From: Paraspadella gotoi
Lineage: Eukaryota > Chaetognatha
Length of the DNA stretch: 64,000 nt
Reading direction: 5' to 3'
Assembly (NCBI GenBank): GCA_051294375.1
Contig: CM119269.1
Span: 12,068,896 to 12,132,895 of the forward strand
The position numbers and the translations under genes are program-made. A model generated the notes under the pieces. The model was not told where the DNA came from, made no database searches, and was given only the letters and a program-made list of their open reading frames with translations. Positions 1-64,000 of the stretch are shown here, piece by piece (position 1 is the stretch's first letter; every line of letters starts with the position of its first letter).

Positions 1-919
1 AAATATTGAAAAAAAAACCCATGTAAATGTTTTAATGGTGGTTGTCTCTTTACTCTCCTCAAATAAAAACATTCCAAACTGTAGAAGATTTTTAATTTTT
101 GTATTCGTTTTGAAATGAGAAAGTTATTTTTGAAGTTAGATTAATTCATTTATTGCTTATTGATTCATTCACTTGAACATTTATTCATTCATTCTTACAT
201 TCAAAATTTAAAAAAAATATTAATGAATATAAACCTAACTTTATAATCATATTCTTTCTCTCATTTATTTTTCGTCCTTCATTTTTCCTTTTTTATCTTC
301 TCTCTTCCTCTCTCGCTCCTCTCTCGTCTCTCACTCCCTCTCTCCTCATCCTCTCCCCTTCCTCTCGCTCTACCTCCTCTCTCCCCCTCTCCCCTCCTCT
401 CTCTTCCTCCCTCCTCTCTCCCCGCCCCCCTCCTCCCTTCCTTTCCCCTCCTCTCTCTCTCCTCGCCTCACCTCCCTCCTTCCCAATTTCCTATCGAACA
501 CGTTCGGCGCCTCGAGCTCCCACCCCTTCAGCCCAACTCCTCATCTCTTGTCACCTCGCCCTCTCTCTTTCACACCCAACCAGAACCTTCTTCCCTTTAC
601 TCAACTCGCCCGGCACTGCACCTCATTCTCTCACCTCACTTCTTTCGTCTCCCTCTTCACTCCATTTTGTTTCACATCCTCGAATTCGGCGTCACTCCCG
701 CAGTCCCGCAGTCCCGCCCCCCTTCATTCAAAAATTCTTCTCTTCTCTCTCTCTCAATTTACCAACAAATTTCCCTCTCTTACTCTCACTTGTTCCTCCG
801 CTTTTTCACACCCCCAGACCACCCCAACCACTCTAGTACACCCCAACCACCCTAGTCCATCCCCACCCCAAAATCCCTCCAATTTTCCTCCCCCAAAAAG
901 TCGCGATAAAATCTCCGCC
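1..919. other. Noncoding: AT-rich then pyrimidine-rich DNA
   Basis: 1-260 is AT-rich with nothing recognisable; 260-900 is almost pure pyrimidine on +. Ser/Pro/Leu-rich open frames here are composition artefacts. Confidence 0.7.
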
Positions 920-1125
920 GAAGGATGAGAAATTCGTTCGACGACGACGACGGCGACGACGACGAACGACCGCGGCTGAGCATGCGGCGGCTACGAGGAC
1001 GACGACGACGATGACGACGGCGGCAGTGGTAGCGGCGAAGACAACGACGAAGACGAGGACGACGACCAAGATTCTCCGCTATCTCGTCGACGGTCCGCTT
1101 GACGCCTTTAAAGGTTCGACCTGAC
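920..1125 (+). other. GC-rich, acidic-codon region upstream of the MyoD-family exons
   Basis: GAC/GAT-rich DNA whose + strand frame reads GGSGSGEDNDEDEDDDQDSP then LSRRRSA and a stop. It resembles coding sequence of this genome but has no start or splice sites I can defend. Could be a 5' untranslated or upstream exon. Confidence 0.3.
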
Positions 1126-1396
1126 ATCGCGATTAAAAATATGACGAAAGAAATAAATAAAAATATTAACTAAAATATAAATCTTCATAAATATTCATTT
1201 CAAAAATAGAAATATTACTGAAAAATTACTAAAATTTTAATTTAAAGAACATTATATATTTCATTCCTGCCAATTAACAAAAAAAAAAAAATCACGGCGC
1301 CTAGCTTTTTAATCTTCACCCAAAAACCTTTCACAATCTTTCTCAATCCTGACATTCTCAAACCGCGAGACCCCTCCGCCCCCCAAAAAAAGAACA

Positions 1397-26602
<25,206 letters not shown>

Positions 26603-27520
26603 TCTTAGCAGTAGATGTCATTGGCTTTTTTTTCTTGTTTGAATTTTTTTTTAAACAAATGAACAAAGAAATTTACTTAAAATCAAAAAATTAAGCGTTA
26701 AAGTTAAAGTATTGAAAATTAAAAAAAACTCCATTTTTTTAAAACAAAGTAAACCTTAGAATACTAAACAAACAAAGAAGTGCTTATTTCATAAATATTT
26801 ATCGTTATGCTGTCGTTTGTTTAAAGAAAAGGTTCCAGCTAAGTTTTAATGAGATGATTAGTCGTAGATGTTTGATGTCTAGTCAACATATACCTTATTC
26901 AAATATCCTTTTAACCAGAAGTCAATTTTTTTTCTTGGGACCATTCCCTAAGCGGTTGTTTAGTGCGCCATATTGGATTTCTCTTGATGCCAAGTCGTTA
27001 TCTATTTGACCAATTTTGTGAAAGTGACAATTCTTAAGACAAATAATTAAATGGATTATACTTCCTCACAAATTACTTTTTCCATTGATTCAATTCATAT
27101 CACAATCACAGAATAATTTTAGGCACGGATTAAAACATGACAATAACAAATATAAAAAAATGTAAAGTTATTTTACAAAATCTTGTTCACGTAATTAAAA
27201 TAATTGCATTACCCCCACCGCATTATTGTTAATCTGAGATATGCTCATACTCAATGCTCAAAGTTTTTACTTGATACAGATTATATTTTGTGTATGATGA
27301 AATAGCCTTCTCAATATTTACAAAGAAAAATTTAAGTAGTTAGACTCTGAAGCGAAAAGAAAAGGCATTTACCGGTTCATTATTTATTCATTATTAATTC
27401 CTTATTCATTTAAACACATTTATACATAGATTAAGCCAGGTATAGTAAGATGTTGCATTTTTCGATCCCCGACGAATCGAAGACCAAACGAGAAAAAAAG
27501 ATCATCGCTTAAAAACTTTT
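26603..27520. other. Intergenic space between the convergent genes
   Basis: About 920 bp of AT-rich DNA between the MyoD-family stop and the SPAG17 stop. Must hold both 3' untranslated regions; only one candidate poly(A) signal (for SPAG17, 27383-27388) was noted. Confidence 0.75.
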
Positions 27521-62979
<35,459 letters not shown>

Positions 62980-64000
62980 CTTGGGGGGAATTGTGGGTAA
63001 GAAGTGTGGGTAGGAGGAGGAAGAGGAGAAGAGAGAAGGGGGCAAAGATTGAGGGAGAAAGCGGGGGATAGAAAGAGGACAGTATAGGGGTAGAAGGGTA
63101 GGGGTGCAAAGAGCAAATTATTTTTGTCGAATTAGCGAAAAGTGGATAATTATAGTGGAAGGTGAATTATTAAGAAGAAAGAGCGAAGAAGGAAAGGTCC
63201 TCGGATTGGGGGAGGGAAAGAGGAAAGGAGGATGGAGGAAGGGACAGATGATGGAAGGGAGGAAGGGACAGATGATAGGGAAAAAGAACAAGAAATGAAC
63301 TTAAAAAAATGGAAGTGAAAGAGTAAGAGAATATGGGTGTAGACTGTAGAGTAAAAGAGTAACCCCCAAAGTAGCGATCTGGGGGTTAATAAACTAAAGT
63401 GTGAAAGATTCTCTTGCTATGTTATTATCATATAAGAAGAAAGGAGGCCTTAAACCAATATAGTCTGTCAAAAGTCAGGGAAAAGAAAGGTTGTTTATTG
63501 AATGAATAGATAATTTTTATATCTGTTGTACCAATTTCATATCAATTTCAATATCAAGAGCTGTGAACTTATATCATGAGATGGGATAATAGAATATCAA
63601 GAGCTGTGAACTGAAGATGGGAAAAGATAAGCGTTTCAAGATGGACTTTCAAATGGACCATTAATCTTAAGTTTCATCCACCAGTACGAAATGCCGGATC
63701 CGTAAAAAGAATTTCAGATTTCAAAGATATATACGCGCGGAAAGAAATCATTTCTAAGCGAAAAAAATAACAAAAGCTGCTAAGTATTTTATCGGACGCT
63801 GATGATGATAGGAAAAAAAAAGGATTTCTAAGGAATAAAAAAAAAACTGCATGCAAAAATCGCGCGAATAACGATTTTATTCTATGGCAAAAAAAATGGA
63901 GGATGGAGGGAGGTATAGTCAGAAGAATGAGGAGGAGTAGGAGGAGGGAGGGATATATAGTCAGGAGAAGGAGTAGGAGATGAGAAAGTAGAGGGAGTAG
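62980..64000. other. SPAG17 intron (continues beyond the window)
   Basis: Purine-rich on + to 63290, then the diverged dispersed repeat, a short direct repeat (ATATCAAGAGCTGTGAACT at about 63551 and 63595) and again purine-rich DNA at the end. No exon recognised. Confidence 0.6.
63405..63545 (+). repeat. Dispersed 130-bp repeat, diverged copy
   Basis: TGTTATTATCATATAAGAAG, AAGTCAGGGAAAAGAAAGG and ATATCTGTTGTACCAATTTC follow the family order with many changes. Confidence 0.7.

Overview
This window looks like nuclear DNA of an invertebrate bilaterian animal. It has spliced genes with GT-AG introns, GC-rich exons in an AT-rich background, many GA/CT microsatellites, tRNA-derived SINE-like repeats and a Penelope-like retroelement. 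The phylum cannot be told from the sequence alone. There is no bacterial gene organisation; almost all long open frames outside the exons are translated microsatellites.

Two protein-coding genes fill the window and converge tail to tail. (1) On the + strand, from about 1.4 to 26.6 kb, is a MyoD-family myogenic bHLH transcription factor. The Cys-rich/basic/helix-loop-helix core lies in three exons at 11.36-13.1 kb and the C-terminal helix-III-like motif in an exon at 26.28-26.60 kb. Five phase-compatible upstream exons (1.40, 4.23, 6.53, 8.25 and 10.60 kb) would give it an unusually long N-terminal region of about 660 residues, with Pro-, Gln- and Asn-rich stretches and an AT-hook-like motif. 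(2) On the - strand, from beyond the right edge to 27.52 kb, is SPAG17, the PF6-type protein of the ciliary central pair. I could place 27 exons totalling 5,832 nt (1,944 codons including the stop), with compatible intron phases throughout; the 5' end lies outside the window.

Layout. 0-1.4 kb: AT-rich then pyrimidine-rich upstream DNA. 1.4-13.1 kb: MyoD-family exons, with a SINE at 7.6 kb and a 33-bp hairpin minisatellite at 8.85-9.36 kb. 13.1-21.9 kb and 21.95-30.3 kb: two noisy copies of one segment separated by 25 N, each carrying the MyoD-family last exon and the SPAG17 3' exons; the second copy is clean and the first is full of single-base indels. 30.3-43.9 kb: most SPAG17 exons, closely spaced. 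44-50 kb: SINE dimer, Penelope-like element with long inverted terminal repeats, and SPAG17 exons. 51.1-56.2 and 56.2-61.2 kb: a second tandem duplicated segment of about 5 kb, with N gaps, inside one SPAG17 intron. 61-63 kb: the most upstream SPAG17 exons seen here. Both duplications look like unresolved haplotypes or noisy gap filling rather than biology.

The most interesting signals are: hammerhead-ribozyme-like motifs at five loci (one present in two assembly copies), two of them in the inverted terminal repeats of the Penelope-like element; the very long MyoD-family N-terminus; a 36-bp minisatellite at a SPAG17 exon end that repeats a potential 5' splice site several times; and kilobase-scale polypyrimidine expansions just upstream of 3' splice sites in both genes.
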